A stretch of 64,000 bases of DNA, from the NCBI GenBank assembly GCA_016124445.1, contig WGNR01000003.1, positions 62,001 to 126,000 of the forward strand, read 5' to 3'. How positions within the stretch are numbered: the stretch's first letter is position 1; every line of letters begins with the position of its first letter. Origin of the DNA: a bacterium (lineage in GTDB: Bacteria > Planctomycetota > Planctomycetia > Pirellulales > Pirellulaceae). Below the pieces are notes generated by a model. That model was not told the DNA's origin and did not search any database. It saw nothing but the letters and a program-made list of their open reading frames with translations. A program made the translations under genes and the position numbers. Below, piece after piece: positions 38,073-47,447 of the stretch.

Positions 38073-39119
38073 ATGACCACTTCCAACGATGATCCGTTCG
38101 CCCGGTATGCCCGCCAGATGAGCTACGCCCGCTTCGGTCGAGCTGGGCAAGAGAAACTCTCTCAATCGACCGCGCTGGTTGTTGGCTTAGGCGCGCTGGG
38201 ATCGGTAATTGCAAACACTCTGGCTCGCTCCGGCGTCGGCACGCTACGAATTGTTGATCGCGACTACATCGAATGGAACAACCTGCAGCGTCAGGTGATC
38301 TACACCGAAGAAGATGTCCGGCAAAGACTTCCCAAAGCGATCGCGGCCAAAAGACATTTAGAGGCAGCAAATGCGGACATCCAGATCGAAGCCCACATCG
38401 CCGATGTCGATCACCGCAACATCGAGCAGCTTTGCGCCGGCGCCGATGTGATCGTCGACGGTACCGACAACTTCGAGATTCGCTTTCTTCTTAACGATGC
38501 CTCATTGAAGTTAGGCATTCCCTGGGTTTATGGAGGATGTATCGGAGCGGAAGGCCAAACGCTCACGATTCTGCCAGGCAACGGGCCTTGTTTGAGGTGT
38601 GTCGTTCCGGAGTCTCCTCCGCCTGGCACGACTCCAACGTGTGATACGGCCGGAATTCTTTCACCAATCATCGGGGTGATCGCTTCGCTGGAAAGCATGG
38701 AGGCCCTCAAGATCCTCAGCGGCCACGCAGATCAGACTAGCCGAACGCTGAATGTGTTCGACTTGTGGGACAATCGCATTCGCCAGGTCAAGCTGACCGG
38801 CCTTGTTGCAAATAACGACTGTCCAGCTTGCGGCCAACAAAATTTTGAGTGGCTAGCTGGCAGCAAAGGTAGCCAGACCGCGGTGTTATGCGGTCGAGAT
38901 GCAGTCCAACTCAGCTTTCCCGAATCAGGAACGATTGATCTAAAAGCGTTTGCTGAGAAGCTTTTACCGCTGGGCAACGTAGAAGCGAACGCCTATCTAT
39001 TGCGGGCGACGATTGATAACCATGCATTCACTCTTTTTGGGGATGGGCGATGTATTGTGCACGGCACATCGGACCCCACAGAAGCACGGTTGTTATATGC
39101 CCGCTACATCGGGACCTAA
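38073..39119 (+). CDS. ThiF/MoeB/HesA-type E1-like adenylyltransferase
   Basis: 348 residues. The nucleotide-binding fold opens with VVGLGALGS at 37-45 and has IVDRDYIEWNNLQRQVIY, the Mg/ATP block of the E1 family. Two zinc pairs, C173/C176 and C250/C253, and the candidate catalytic C190 in TPTCDTAG are present. A C-terminal extension of about 90 residues is unusual for MoeB and could be a separate domain. Members adenylate the C-terminus of ubiquitin-like sulfur carriers for thiamine, molybdopterin or thiocarboxylate pathways. No carrier gene is nearby, so the pathway is open. Confidence 0.85.
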   Translation: MTTSNDDPFARYARQMSYARFGRAGQEKLSQSTALVVGLGALGSVIANTLARSGVGTLRIVDRDYIEWNNLQRQVIYTEEDVRQRLPKAIAAKRHLEAANADIQIEAHIADVDHRNIEQLCAGADVIVDGTDNFEIRFLLNDASLKLGIPWVYGGCIGAEGQTLTILPGNGPCLRCVVPESPPPGTTPTCDTAGILSPIIGVIASLESMEALKILSGHADQTSRTLNVFDLWDNRIRQVKLTGLVANNDCPACGQQNFEWLAGSKGSQTAVLCGRDAVQLSFPESGTIDLKAFAEKLLPLGNVEANAYLLRATIDNHAFTLFGDGRCIVHGTSDPTEARLLYARYIGT

Positions 39120-39230
39120 GGCGCCGATATTTGATCTTGCACTCAATCTACACATAAAATTAAACCTCAAGTTGATGCGGTGTACCCCACGACCGTAAAT
39201 GTACCCTCCTGTCACAAAAGGACCTTCCAA

Positions 39231-39833
39231 GTGACCGTGCATCCACATCATCTGAATTTGGAACCACATCACCATTATTCGGAGTCAGACTATCAGCACT
39301 TACTCGATTCGATGTTTGTCAAAACCGACGTAGAGCTTTGGGGCCGCTTACGTAGAGAAATTGCCCACGAGCACGAAATCGAAGAACTGTCGAACACGAC
39401 CGGGATCAATGACAAGGACTTGATTGAGCAGCTTCTTTCCATGGGGATCAATTCCCACAACATCGCCGTTCTCACCATGTTTCCGATGGTCAGCGTCGCC
39501 TATGCCGACGGGATCCTCGGCATTGAAGAACGTGATTTGATTCTCAAAATCGCCGGCGAACGCAATCTGAAGCCTGGAGAACCCGGCTTCGATGTCTTAA
39601 ATCGTTGGCTCAAGAAAGGCCCATCCGAGCACAGCTTCGCCGCATGGCAAAAATACATGCGAGCCGTTCTACAGCAGATGACGCCTGAGCAGATTGCAGA
39701 TCTGAAAGAAAACATCATGACCCGAGCTACGGCTGTTGCGACCGCCGTCGGAGATGTTCTGGGTCGGTTTGGCGATCGGACCAACAAGAAGGAACAGGCC
39801 CGTCTCGCCGAAATCGAGGCGACCTTCCAGTAG
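39231..39833 (+). CDS. TerB-like protein
   Basis: 200 residues from GTG 39231, which has AAAGGA eight bases upstream; an earlier GTG at 39180 has no such signal. A His-rich start precedes helical sequence with MVSVAYADGILGIEERDLIL, the YADG...EER pattern of TerB-like (tellurite-resistance-type) helical proteins, followed by more helices to the end. Whether it has any link to tellurite is not shown here. It lies 111 bases after the E1-like gene in the same direction. Confidence 0.65.
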   Translation: MTVHPHHLNLEPHHHYSESDYQHLLDSMFVKTDVELWGRLRREIAHEHEIEELSNTTGINDKDLIEQLLSMGINSHNIAVLTMFPMVSVAYADGILGIEERDLILKIAGERNLKPGEPGFDVLNRWLKKGPSEHSFAAWQKYMRAVLQQMTPEQIADLKENIMTRATAVATAVGDVLGRFGDRTNKKEQARLAEIEATFQ

Positions 39834-39905
39834 TATAGCGGGGGATACCTCGTTCTTTTTCTGGCAAACATTTGCAAGATTCGCGAAATCTCTGCAAACT
39901 GAGTT

Positions 39906-39938
39906 GTTTCGGAGGTAAGCCCTCACTGCCTCCGAAAC
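39906..39938 (+). promoter_or_regulatory. 10-bp hairpin in the leader of the next gene
   Basis: GTTTCGGAGG (39906-39915) and CCTCCGAAAC (39929-39938) form a perfect 10-bp stem with a 13-base loop. No T-run follows, so it is not a typical terminator. It ends 32 bases before the next ATG and could affect translation or mRNA stability. Confidence 0.5.
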
Positions 39939-39970
39939 GAACTCCTTATCCATACCGCTTTGAGACCCTC

Positions 39971-41029
39971 ATGGAGCATCCCATCGCCCGATTCTCGTTT
40001 GCCGCCAGAGTCCTCGGATTGTGCCTGGTGTTGGGATTTCCTTTCACCGCTCAGGCTGAGGAAACTGCTACGCCCGCAGCGAAGCATGGCCTGCAGAAAT
40101 TTGGATCGACATGGGTCTTCCAGGAAGAGCTGGCGCAGAAGCAACAACTCGATCAGCTTGAAGAACTGATCAAGCGAACGATTCCGCTGCGGCGTCAAAT
40201 CGACCTGGCGGTTTCTGACAACGCGATACGGTGGCAACGGCAGAAAGCAACGGCCGCTCTTTTGGAACAAGTTGCGTCCGAGATGCGTCGCGGAGCCGTG
40301 GGCACTGACGAAGAGAAGAAGGTTCAATCGCAGATTGATCGGCTAAAACGGGCCTCCAAGGAACTTCAAGGCGGAATCGCACCGGATGAATTTGGTGGCC
40401 AGCCTCATATCCGAGCAATGCTGGAAACGCTGACACTCGCCCATCAACAAGCTTCAATCGTGGTGGCTCAACTTTCCGTCCGAATGGAAACGATCGAGCA
40501 AGACTACGACAACCTGCCTAAATCGGTCCGCGACTGGTTCGATCAACACCCTGGCGAAAACATCGGTCCACTGCTTCGGCGAGAGCAGATCGAACAAACC
40601 ATTCGCCGCGCTCATGCATCGATCGATCTCGATAGCATTCCGGTCTTTTTAGTTGGCCCCCAAAAGCGATTAGGCGTTGTCCTGGATGATCAATACCCAA
40701 CGATCGTAACGCTGGTTTCCAAAGACAAACGCCTGATCATCACCTCGAACATGGCCTACTCGATTGGCCTGCGCGAATTAGGCAAGCCAGAGCCTATTTC
40801 GCTCCCTGGGGGGAAGGCAACCAAGGCGCGTCGCGGGGAATTACCACAAGTTAGACTAGGCTCGGCGGCACTGCAAAACGTGTCTGTCTACGTCTTGGAA
40901 CCTTCCGACGAATATCTAGGGGGCTTTATCGGCCTCAATCTATTTCAGGCCTGGGCACCTCGCTTCGCCGACTCTGGTGTCTCGTTGAATCTGGACCCCA
41001 CCAGCCAGGTATCTACTGCCTCGCGTTAG
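39971..41029 (+). CDS. Exported helical protein with possible degenerate retropepsin-like C-terminus
   Basis: 352 residues from ATG 39971. A signal peptide ends near FPFTAQAEE. Residues ~40-200 are helical and coiled-coil-like with many Gln and Arg. The C-terminal ~130 residues are beta-rich and end with GGFIGLNLFQAW, which resembles the flap and second-half motif of retropepsin-like aspartic proteases; the matching Asp-Thr-Gly catalytic triplet is missing (the equivalent region reads VTLVSKDKRLIITSNMAY). If the resemblance is real it is an inactive relative. Otherwise it is an unknown exported protein. Confidence 0.6.
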   Translation: MEHPIARFSFAARVLGLCLVLGFPFTAQAEETATPAAKHGLQKFGSTWVFQEELAQKQQLDQLEELIKRTIPLRRQIDLAVSDNAIRWQRQKATAALLEQVASEMRRGAVGTDEEKKVQSQIDRLKRASKELQGGIAPDEFGGQPHIRAMLETLTLAHQQASIVVAQLSVRMETIEQDYDNLPKSVRDWFDQHPGENIGPLLRREQIEQTIRRAHASIDLDSIPVFLVGPQKRLGVVLDDQYPTIVTLVSKDKRLIITSNMAYSIGLRELGKPEPISLPGGKATKARRGELPQVRLGSAALQNVSVYVLEPSDEYLGGFIGLNLFQAWAPRFADSGVSLNLDPTSQVSTASR

Positions 41030-41417
41030 AACTGCAGACCGACTTCTGCTTGCCGCAATCGAATTAGATTGCGATCGACTTTCGCCCTCGAATTCAGAAG
41101 AATTTGGGTGTTGATGCTTCCATTACATTAGATAATGGTGACAATGAGAAACCTGGGGAATCTCCCGTAGACGGATGTATAAATTTTCGATGAGGCGACC
41201 CGAAATATCCCCAAACTGGGTTTTCGTAGATTCGGAATAAGCATTATGAATAACCTCGCGTCGCGGTAATATCGGCAAACTTTACGCGGTGGTTAATTTT
41301 TGCCCGTTAGAACGCCGATTCGGTACAAGACGGGCTCAGAATTGTACACACCGAAGCTGAGTGTATAATTCATCCAGCCGGTTTGACGCGAAACCTGTTT
41401 GTTAGGGAGTATTGGGG
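41030..41417. other. Intergenic region with a good promoter
   Basis: A 388-base gap upstream of the PAS-GAF-receiver gene. Its AT-rich end holds a perfect TATAAT inside a dyad, described separately. No protein gene or known RNA is visible in the rest. Confidence 0.5.
41339..41371 (+). promoter_or_regulatory. Sigma70-like promoter overlapped by an 11-bp dyad
   Basis: TATAAT at 41364-41369 matches the -10 consensus exactly, with TTGTAC 16 bases upstream (41342-41347). GAATTGTACAC (41339-41349) is the inverted repeat of GTGTATAATTC (41361-41371) at 10 of 11 positions, so the -35 and -10 boxes are both inside the dyad. A repressor bound there would block RNA polymerase. It lies about 46 bases before the next gene's start. 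Confidence 0.5.
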
Positions 41418-43136
41418 TTGGCGGCGAAACCCAAAATCCTGTGTCTCTGCGATGCCAACAACGATTCCAATGTTGTTGATGAACTTCGTCAGGATTTTGA
41501 AGTAACCGAGGTGCATAGTCCACTTCGAGTGATTGCCAAGCTTCGAAGTGCCCCCTTCAGCGGTTTGTTCATCTCTACTTCCCATTCGGAAGTTTCCAGC
41601 CGCATCAGTAGTCTACTCGAGAACGAGCACATTCTTGATGGAATGCCTGACGGTGTCGCGATGCTTGACCGCGACAACACGATCCTCTGGGTCAACTCCT
41701 GCTTGCAGCGTTGGACCAACCGAGGTGATCTGATCGGCCAGAACTTTTACGCCGCGCTCAACAGTCCTGAGATTCTGGGACCTGACTACTGTCCCTTCCA
41801 CACGGCAATGACCACCGGCGAAGCGAGCGGTTCAACGCTTCGTACGGAAGACAATCGTTACTACCACGTCCACGCGGCACCGGTGATGACACCGACCACG
41901 CCGCCAAAAAACCTGATTGTCACGGTCCGCGACGTTACCGATGAAGTCATTCAGCGACAAAAGCTGGACGCAATCCATCGGGCGGGGATGGAACTTGCCG
42001 ACCTGACCACCGAAGAAATCTTCAACATGGAGGTTTCCGAGCGGATCGAACTGCTGAAGAGCAACATCCTGCATTACACCAAAGATCTGCTCAGCTTCGA
42101 CGTGATCGAAATCCGCTTGCTTGATCAGCGAACCGGAGAACTGGTACCGCTGCTTTCCGTCGGGATCGATAAAGAAGCTGCCGAACGCGAGCTATACGCC
42201 CAAAGCACCAACAACGGTGTAACCGGATTTGTGGCTTCCACCGGCAAGAGCTACCTGTGCGAAGACACCAGCAAAGACCCGTTGTACCTGGAAGGGTTTA
42301 AAGGGGCCAAGAGCTCGCTGACGGTTCCGCTGCTGCTGCACGATCAGGTCATCGGATCGTTCAACGTCGAAAGCCCTGAGCCGCGGGCCTTCACCAACAG
42401 TGACCTGCAGTTTCTCGAGATCTTCTGCCGCGATCTGGCGGTGGCTCTCAACACGCTCGAGCTTCTGGTCGCCCAGCAGGCCAATACCGCTCAGGCCAGT
42501 GTCGAAGCGATTCATAGTGCCGTTGCATTGCCCATTGACGAAATCTTGAACGATGCCGTCAATGTGATGCAGCGGTACATCGGCCACGATGAAGAAGTGG
42601 TCGAGAAGCTGAAGAACATCATTCAAAACAGCCGAGACATCAAACGCGTGATTCAACGCGTCGGCGAGAAGATGACGCCTGCCAAGGCCGTCCCCGCTTC
42701 CGCCAAACAGGAGCAACGACCACTGCTCAAATCGGCCCGGGTGCTGGTTGCCGACGCGGACGAATCGGTCCGCAGCGCTGCCCATGCCCTTCTGGACCGA
42801 TATGGCTGCGACGTCGAAACGGCTCATGATGGAGCCGAGGCGTTGTGCATGGTCCGAGCCGGACTGCATTCCAACGGCTACGACGTCATTATCAGCGATG
42901 TCCATCTGCCAGATATGTCCGGGCATCAACTGATGGTCAAACTGGGTGGCATCATCAACCCAGTTCCGATGGTACTGATGACCGGTTTCGGTTACGACCC
43001 AGGTCATTCGATCGTCAAAGCACGCCAGGCAGGCCTTTTGCCCAATGCGGTTCTCTACAAGCCGTTCCGCCTGGACCAACTAGTTGAAACGGTCGAACGT
43101 GTTATGACCGCATTCGCCGGCACGCCGTCGCCCTAA
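41418..43136 (+). CDS. PAS-GAF-receiver signalling protein without a kinase ATPase domain
   Basis: 572 residues from TTG 41418, with GGGAG eight bases upstream. The order is: a degenerate N-terminal receiver-like segment, a PAS domain around 75-180 (LDGMPDGVAMLDRDN), a GAF domain around 210-355, a helical segment with IHSAVALPIDEILNDAV that looks like a histidine-kinase dimerisation helix, and a C-terminal receiver domain with the phospho-acceptor D494 in IISDVHLPDMSG and YKPF near the end. No HATPase domain follows the helix, so it can sense and receive phosphate but probably not phosphorylate. It is likely a signal-transducing response regulator. Confidence 0.85.
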   Translation: MAAKPKILCLCDANNDSNVVDELRQDFEVTEVHSPLRVIAKLRSAPFSGLFISTSHSEVSSRISSLLENEHILDGMPDGVAMLDRDNTILWVNSCLQRWTNRGDLIGQNFYAALNSPEILGPDYCPFHTAMTTGEASGSTLRTEDNRYYHVHAAPVMTPTTPPKNLIVTVRDVTDEVIQRQKLDAIHRAGMELADLTTEEIFNMEVSERIELLKSNILHYTKDLLSFDVIEIRLLDQRTGELVPLLSVGIDKEAAERELYAQSTNNGVTGFVASTGKSYLCEDTSKDPLYLEGFKGAKSSLTVPLLLHDQVIGSFNVESPEPRAFTNSDLQFLEIFCRDLAVALNTLELLVAQQANTAQASVEAIHSAVALPIDEILNDAVNVMQRYIGHDEEVVEKLKNIIQNSRDIKRVIQRVGEKMTPAKAVPASAKQEQRPLLKSARVLVADADESVRSAAHALLDRYGCDVETAHDGAEALCMVRAGLHSNGYDVIISDVHLPDMSGHQLMVKLGGIINPVPMVLMTGFGYDPGHSIVKARQAGLLPNAVLYKPFRLDQLVETVERVMTAFAGTPSP

Positions 43137-43306
43137 TCGCGACATCTCTGCTTCCACCAGCCGCCTCTTCTCGGCGCCTGCCGTATGGTGACCTAGACTT
43201 TCCTTGACCGCGCAATAGTCGGTCTGGCGTCTGGGCCACATCCCTCCTATTCTGTAGGCGGAATGAGACGCTTCTGGGGCACTTTCCTTCTAGAAATCGA
43301 TAAACC

Positions 43307-44497
43307 ATGTATGCACTGATGGCGGTTCTGATGCTGGTTGCTGGCATTGGGCACCTGGCAATCTGGACTCGACTGCATTGCAGCATTCACAGTCTGCCCT
43401 TCCCTCAGCGGCTGATTGATATCGTCGAATACACCACCTACCTGATGTCAGTGCTGATCCCGGTGCTGTTCTTTGTCTGGTGGATTCAGCAGCCCCTCAA
43501 CTGGCGAACGTCCGAAAGCGGCCCGATTCACTACTCGACGCTGTACTACGTCTGGTATTACTACACATCCGCGTGCGTCGTTGCTTTTATCGCGGCCAGC
43601 CTGCTGTGGCTGCTTTATCAGCGAGACGCCCAGATCGCAGCCGATTACTTTCAAGAGCGGCAACTCGGGTCGTTCAATTTCGATCCGATGGCACCGGAAC
43701 TCCTCACGTCGACCAGCACTCGTTTGGCCAGCATGATTCCTGGCAACGAAATCCTGCAGTTGATCGTCGATCGAAAAGAACTCTATCTGCCGCGGCTTCC
43801 CGGGGAGCTCGATGGATTTACCATCACGCATATTTCCGATCTGCACCTGAAAGGGCACATGGCCGAAGAGTTCTATCGCAAAGTAATCGCCCAGGCCAAT
43901 GATTTGGGCAGCGAGATGATCGTGATCGCTGGCGACATTTTCGATCGAGACAAGTGCTTTCCCTGGGCCCGAACGCTGGCCAAGCTCTCGGCCGAGTGCG
44001 GAGTTTATTTCGTTATAGGCAATCATGAACTTCGCCTGAACGACCCTGCCATGGCTCGCAAGGTGTTGGTTGAAGAAGGCTTGATCGATCTGGGCGGCAC
44101 GCAGATGACGTTGACCATTCGCGGATACCCGGTCGTATTGGCCGGAAACGAACTTCCCTGGTTTCCGCCTGCGGCAGATATGAGCACGCTCAACGCGTCC
44201 CAATTCGATCAGCCTCCGTTCAAGATTCTGGTTGCCCATACGCCTGACCAGATTGGCTGGGCACGCGGCAACGACTTCGACCTGATGCTCGCCGGGCACA
44301 ATCATGGCGGACAGATTCGTCTTCCGGTGATTGGTCCGCTGGTCAGCCCAAGCATTTACGGCACTCGCTACGCCGGAGGCATGTATTACCAGCCGCCGAC
44401 GCTGCTACATGTCAGCCGCGGGGTATCAGGCACCAATCCATTGCGTTGGAACTGCAAGCCAGAGATTACCCAGTTGGTGCTGCGAACCAGATCTTAG
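43307..44497 (+). CDS. Membrane-anchored calcineurin-like metallophosphoesterase
   Basis: 396 residues. The N-terminal ~120 residues contain several membrane helices (LMAVLMLVAGIGHLAIW, TTYLMSVLIPVLFFVWW). The phosphoesterase domain follows with D178/H180 in HISDLH, D210 in GDIFD, N239/H240 in GNHE, and H331/H333 in GHNHGG; all are the expected metal ligands. The family hydrolyses phosphate mono- or diesters, in some cases UDP-2,3-diacylglucosamine or cyclic nucleotides, but the substrate cannot be chosen here. It sits between a signalling protein and the VWA cluster, on its own. Confidence 0.9.
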   Translation: MYALMAVLMLVAGIGHLAIWTRLHCSIHSLPFPQRLIDIVEYTTYLMSVLIPVLFFVWWIQQPLNWRTSESGPIHYSTLYYVWYYYTSACVVAFIAASLLWLLYQRDAQIAADYFQERQLGSFNFDPMAPELLTSTSTRLASMIPGNEILQLIVDRKELYLPRLPGELDGFTITHISDLHLKGHMAEEFYRKVIAQANDLGSEMIVIAGDIFDRDKCFPWARTLAKLSAECGVYFVIGNHELRLNDPAMARKVLVEEGLIDLGGTQMTLTIRGYPVVLAGNELPWFPPAADMSTLNASQFDQPPFKILVAHTPDQIGWARGNDFDLMLAGHNHGGQIRLPVIGPLVSPSIYGTRYAGGMYYQPPTLLHVSRGVSGTNPLRWNCKPEITQLVLRTRS

Positions 44498-44513
44498 TGT
44501 TGCCTGATTGCGA

Positions 44514-46499
44514 TCAGACATAGACGCGGCGGTTGTAGATATACCACTCGATCAACAGCACAATCAAAGCCAATACGACGAGCCATTTCCAGTACTCCTT
44601 CCGCATCGGCAACCAGGCTTCGTTGCCCTCGATCTTTTCCCATTGGGTATCGATCTCCGGCTTGGGCTGAATCTGGCTTTCCTCGGCATCGAAGATATTG
44701 ACCGAGAAGTATTGCGAAACGTCCTTGGCGTCTCCTTCTCGCACTTCGTACGTACCAAGCTGATCGGTTTCGCTGAAGGCGAACAGGTTGTCGGCGGTCG
44801 GTACGATCGTGCGAACGCGGCCTGACGGCGGCTTGATATGAGCTTCTTTGGCGAAACCGGCCGAGCGAAAGTTGAAACTCTCACCAGGTCGAATGCTCGA
44901 CTCCCCTTGCCCTTCGCGAACGTCCCCCAGGTACTGAACCAGGTTTTTGACAAAGACCGGGAAGCTCAGCCGCTTGGTCCATTCAGTATTGAAGAAGGTC
45001 TTGTCGTCTTCGGAAACCAGGAACGAGAAGCCAAGCACCGCGTCCTCGTAGCTTTTCCGCGGAGCGATCGCCATCAGTGCCCCTTCGTCCGATTCAATCA
45101 AAACGGTTCCACCGGGCGGAAACTCAAGTGGTGAAGCCTTGTAGATCGACACGTTGCCGAGATTCACGAAGCTCATGATCGGGTGGCTTTGGGCGATGTC
45201 GATGATCTGAGGCAAGACTTTCGCTTCTTTGAACACCCAACCTTCGACCGGCGGCTTTTGGCCGAAGAACACGGTATTAGCCTCCGGCATGTTTTCCGGT
45301 GCACAATCGTCGTACACGATCAAATCGTAACGACCGCTGGCAGCTTCCTTGGTGTAGTCCTCGGTCTTCAGGTAGTCTAGGGGAACGATCTTTACATCGG
45401 CGATTCGGCGAATCTGATCGGTTCCGAGCGAAAACCTTAAGTAGTTGTTTCCTTCCGAAACAATCAGAACCTGGGCTCGAGATGGCGGATTGATTGCGGC
45501 GTAGGCGACGTTGTCGTCCGGGAAAACATCTTCGTGATCGATCTCCAGCCGTAGCTTGCCGACATCGAGACTGCCCAAATCGAACTGGGCGCCGCCGGTT
45601 CCATCTTCACCATCGAGCTTGATACGAGCCACATCGAGCAGTGAGTTATTGAAATAAAGATTGGCGGTCACTTCGTCCGGCTCGGTGCCGAACCTTCCAA
45701 TGCGGCAAAAGACCTGTAGCTCATCGTCTTTCTCCGGATTCCGCTGCGTGCTGAAAGCCAGGATGCCGACATTCGATGAGGCCTCGTCACCAAGCGGCAA
45801 ATAGATCGGCTCCAGGTTACCAAAGTTAAAATCCGTGATCGTCGGAAAACGGCCGTCGCTCAGGATGTACGCCGTGGCGGGCTTTTCTTCCGCGACCTGA
45901 ACGTCTCCTTCGTCGAATGCGGCCTGACTTGGATTGGCCAAGCCTGAGGCGACCCGTAACGCTTCCATAATGTCGGTTGTATGCTCGGTCGGCTTGATCG
46001 CCCTGACTTTGGCGGCCAGGACGCGCTGATTGTCGGTGAACTGCTGCAGCACATTGGCCCGGTCGGAAAAGGTAACCACCATGCCAACGTCGCCGCTGTC
46101 CATCTGGTCGATCATCTCCAGCACGCGTTTCTTCGCTTCGTCCAATCGGCTGCGGCTCGACTCAGCGTCTTTGGCGCCCATGCTGGCCGAATTGTCGATC
46201 AAAAAGACGAACCGATCGCCAATCAGTTTCTGCTGTCCTTCCATCCCAGGACGCAGCACGGCCAGGATCAGCAGAAGCACAAACAGCAGCTGCAAAAACA
46301 GAAGCAGGCTTTGCCGCATCTTCTGCCACAAACTGTTCACGTGTAGGTCTTCAATCGTCTTACTCCACAAGAAGGTGCTGGGCACCTCCAAGGGCTGACG
46401 GCGAAGCTTCAGGAAGTAAAGGGCAATGATCGCCGGCGGGACCAACGCCAAAAGTGTCCACCCAAGCGGGCCAAGCGTATTGATAAAGAAACTTGTCAT
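44514..46499 (-). CDS. BatA-type membrane protein with von Willebrand A domain
   Basis: 661 residues. Two N-terminal membrane helices around 10-30 and 63-83 frame a cytosolic loop (BatA domain). The VWA domain has its metal site at D102-S106 (DNSAS), with later Ser and Asp-Gly-Arg-type contacts (ILSDGRFP). The rest is a long exterior part, with a final membrane helix near the C-terminus (WKWLVVLALIVLLIEWYIY). Such proteins form membrane complexes with MoxR and DUF58 proteins. It starts with the ATGA overlap of the DUF58 gene stop, so translation is coupled. Confidence 0.88.
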   Translation of the reverse strand: MTSFFINTLGPLGWTLLALVPPAIIALYFLKLRRQPLEVPSTFLWSKTIEDLHVNSLWQKMRQSLLLFLQLLFVLLLILAVLRPGMEGQQKLIGDRFVFLIDNSASMGAKDAESSRSRLDEAKKRVLEMIDQMDSGDVGMVVTFSDRANVLQQFTDNQRVLAAKVRAIKPTEHTTDIMEALRVASGLANPSQAAFDEGDVQVAEEKPATAYILSDGRFPTITDFNFGNLEPIYLPLGDEASSNVGILAFSTQRNPEKDDELQVFCRIGRFGTEPDEVTANLYFNNSLLDVARIKLDGEDGTGGAQFDLGSLDVGKLRLEIDHEDVFPDDNVAYAAINPPSRAQVLIVSEGNNYLRFSLGTDQIRRIADVKIVPLDYLKTEDYTKEAASGRYDLIVYDDCAPENMPEANTVFFGQKPPVEGWVFKEAKVLPQIIDIAQSHPIMSFVNLGNVSIYKASPLEFPPGGTVLIESDEGALMAIAPRKSYEDAVLGFSFLVSEDDKTFFNTEWTKRLSFPVFVKNLVQYLGDVREGQGESSIRPGESFNFRSAGFAKEAHIKPPSGRVRTIVPTADNLFAFSETDQLGTYEVREGDAKDVSQYFSVNIFDAEESQIQPKPEIDTQWEKIEGNEAWLPMRKEYWKWLVVLALIVLLIEWYIYNRRVYV

Positions 46500-47401
46500 C
46501 GCAATAGCCCCCGTTGCCGCATGTAGCTCGATACCAGTTGGCTAACGGGAATCTCGGTATTGGCCAGCATGTAGGCCATCCCTCGCTTGGCGCAGAAAGT
46601 TCTCGCACCGTCGACAAATGCGTCGAGCGTTCGCTTGTAGCGATCCAGCAGCGGCCGACTGACGGTGATTTCGGCGATGTCGCCATCTTCGCAGTCAACC
46701 AGTTTCAGATCGCCTTTGATTTGTTCGGCCGGATTCAGTTCAACAGGGGCAAGCGTCTGGACGACGTATACATCCATCTGCTGGGTCGAAAGAAACCGCA
46801 GTGCTGGCTCAAACCCGCTCTTATCCATCAGATCGGTAATCAGCACTAGGATTCCCTTGCCGCTATTTCGCAGGCAGAAGTTCTTGGCACCTTCCAGCAG
46901 CGGAACGTTCTCTCCTGCTTCGATTCCGTTCAAGTAGTCGAGCATTCGCCAGACGCTATGCCGTCCTCGAAGTATCGGACCTGGGCGGCGGAGTTCGGTT
47001 CCCAAAGTTTCAATTCGGACTCGATCGGTACGGCAAAGTCCAACGAAACCGAGCGCGGCTGCCAACTGCTTGGCGTAGGTCAACTTGCTGGGCGTGCCGA
47101 AATCCATCGAGGTGCTGGCGTCGATCAGGGTATAGAAGTGCAGATCTTCCTCTTCAAGAAACATCTTGAGGAAAAGCCGGTCGAGCCGGGCATACATGTT
47201 CCAATCGATGAAGCGAAGGTCGTCGCCGGCAACGTAGGGACGAAAGTCAGCGAACTCGACGCTCGTTCCTTTGCGTTTGCTGCGGCGTTCCCCCTTCATC
47301 CGTCCTCGGAATACCTTGCGGCTGACCAGCTCCATGCGTTCCAGCTGGGCCAGCAGTTCCGGGGAAAGTAAATCGGAGACGATATTCGTCGTTTTCGCCA
47401 T
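46496..47401 (-). CDS. DUF58 family protein
   Basis: 301 residues. It has the DUF58 core: GRRSKRKGTSVEFADFRPYVAGDDLRFIDWN-type sequence at about 37-70, then FYTLIDASTSMDFG, a VWA-like metal site. DUF58 proteins are regular partners of MoxR ATPases, and this gene lies 46 bases after the MoxR gene and overlaps the BatA-type gene by four bases. The expected role is in a MoxR-driven assembly or activation complex at the membrane. ATG start. Confidence 0.9.
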   Translation of the reverse strand: MAKTTNIVSDLLSPELLAQLERMELVSRKVFRGRMKGERRSKRKGTSVEFADFRPYVAGDDLRFIDWNMYARLDRLFLKMFLEEEDLHFYTLIDASTSMDFGTPSKLTYAKQLAAALGFVGLCRTDRVRIETLGTELRRPGPILRGRHSVWRMLDYLNGIEAGENVPLLEGAKNFCLRNSGKGILVLITDLMDKSGFEPALRFLSTQQMDVYVVQTLAPVELNPAEQIKGDLKLVDCEDGDIAEITVSRPLLDRYKRTLDAFVDGARTFCAKRGMAYMLANTEIPVSQLVSSYMRQRGLLR

Positions 47402-47447
47402 CGACGGTCGGTGCCTAAAAGAGAATCGAAACGATCACAGGAGCCAT

